A stretch of 64,000 bases of DNA from Bordetella genomosp. 11. GTDB lineage: Bacteria; Pseudomonadota; Gammaproteobacteria; Burkholderiales; Burkholderiaceae_B. The position numbers were made by a program, and so were the translations under genes. Positions 63,722 through 64,000 of this stretch are shown here, piece by piece (within the stretch, counting starts at the first letter, position 1; each line of letters opens with the position of its first letter). Below the pieces are notes generated by a model, which saw nothing but the letters and a program-made list of their open reading frames with translations, had not been told where the DNA came from and did not search any database. Location: assembly GCF_002261215.1 (NCBI RefSeq), contig NZ_NEVS01000004.1, positions 4,588,001-4,652,000 of the forward strand, given 5' to 3'.

Positions 63722-64000
63722 TTACCGGACGCTTGCCAGCGCCGGCCGGCGCGCGTCCGGCAAGGCGGCATGCGCGGGCACCGGACTCGCCATCAGGCCG
63801 GCCAAGGTCGGGGCATCGGCATGCACGCCGTCACCGACCAATAGATAGCGCAGACCCGCCCGCACCGCGCCCAGCGCGTCGGTATCGGGGTTGTCGCCGA
63901 TCACCAGCACTTCATCGCGAGACCGCCCCAGGCGGCGCAGGCCTTCTTCGAACATGGCGGGACCGGGCTTGCCCACCACATGCATGGGCTGGCGGCCGGA
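63722..64000 (-). CDS. HAD-superfamily hydrolase, NagD-like, C-terminal part (start lies beyond the window)
   Basis: The minus strand is open from the window edge to a stop at 63722, giving about 92 C-terminal residues. HVVGKPGPAMFEEGLRRLGRSRDEVLVIGDNPDTDALGAVRAGLRYLLV contains HAD motif III (the Lys of VGKP) and motif IV (GDNPDTD), as in class IIA (NagD/pyridoxal phosphatase-like) enzymes. The nucleophile Asp and cap would be upstream, outside the window. The 20-base gap makes it convergent with the RpiR gene, which might control it only indirectly. Confidence 0.85.
   Translation of the reverse strand, partial: SGRQPMHVVGKPGPAMFEEGLRRLGRSRDEVLVIGDNPDTDALGAVRAGLRYLLVGDGVHADAPTLAGLMASPVPAHAALPDARRPALASVR

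Overview
The window is GC-rich (roughly two-thirds G+C), gene-dense DNA from a beta-proteobacterium, most like Bordetella, Achromobacter or another Alcaligenaceae. The strongest sign is seven Bug/TctC-type periplasmic receptors within 16 kb, an expansion typical of that family. The rest is almost entirely ABC uptake systems, catabolic dehydrogenases and their IclR, LysR, GntR, XRE-cupin and RpiR regulators: accessory metabolism of a free-living or opportunistic organism. I found no tRNA, rRNA, CRISPR array, transposase or prophage module.

Layout. 1-1.7 kb: the N-terminal part of a DUF1254 protein, and panB. 1.8-9.5 kb (minus strand): a tightly overlapping operon combining a PotABCD-like ABC importer with a three-subunit HcnABC/opine-oxidase-like flavoenzyme and an SDR, with a divergent IclR gene. 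10.6-12.3 kb: a hipBA toxin-antitoxin pair behind two tandem palindromes. 12.3-21 kb: a dipeptide/opine-type ABC importer (ATPases and permeases on minus, receptor on plus), an XRE-cupin regulator, a GlpD-like oxidoreductase and a GhrA-like reductase. 21-37.5 kb: an IclR gene, six Bug receptors, an RraA-family protein, two dehydrogenases, a cyclase, an SMP-30 lactonase, an MmgE/PrpD protein, two LysR genes, a cupin and a carboxymuconolactone decarboxylase. 37.7-47.2 kb: a seventh Bug receptor, an aldehyde dehydrogenase, a GntR/FCD regulator, and an SDR-livH-livMG(fused)-livF-livJ operon.

47.2-48.4 kb holds the most unusual feature: a gene-free, roughly 930-bp imperfect palindrome. Each arm contains an element of about 200 bp bounded by inverted repeats of about 31-33 bp. 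The local G/C skew of the plus strand flips from G-rich to C-rich across it, although the genes on both sides point the same way.

48.4-64 kb: a GtrII-type glucosyltransferase; a seven-gene minus-strand run (FMN-dependent monooxygenase, flavin reductase, MFS transporter, aldehyde dehydrogenase, MetNIQ-type importer) that looks like an organosulfur or related scavenging unit; an NmrA-like protein; a Tat-exported class-C-type serine hydrolase with a divergent LysR gene; an XRE-cupin regulator; a secreted metzincin-type zinc protease; an RpiR/SIS regulator; and the C-terminal part of a HAD phosphatase.

Functionally the window is a series of uptake-plus-first-oxidation modules, most with their own regulator. 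Substrates cannot be read from sequence alone.
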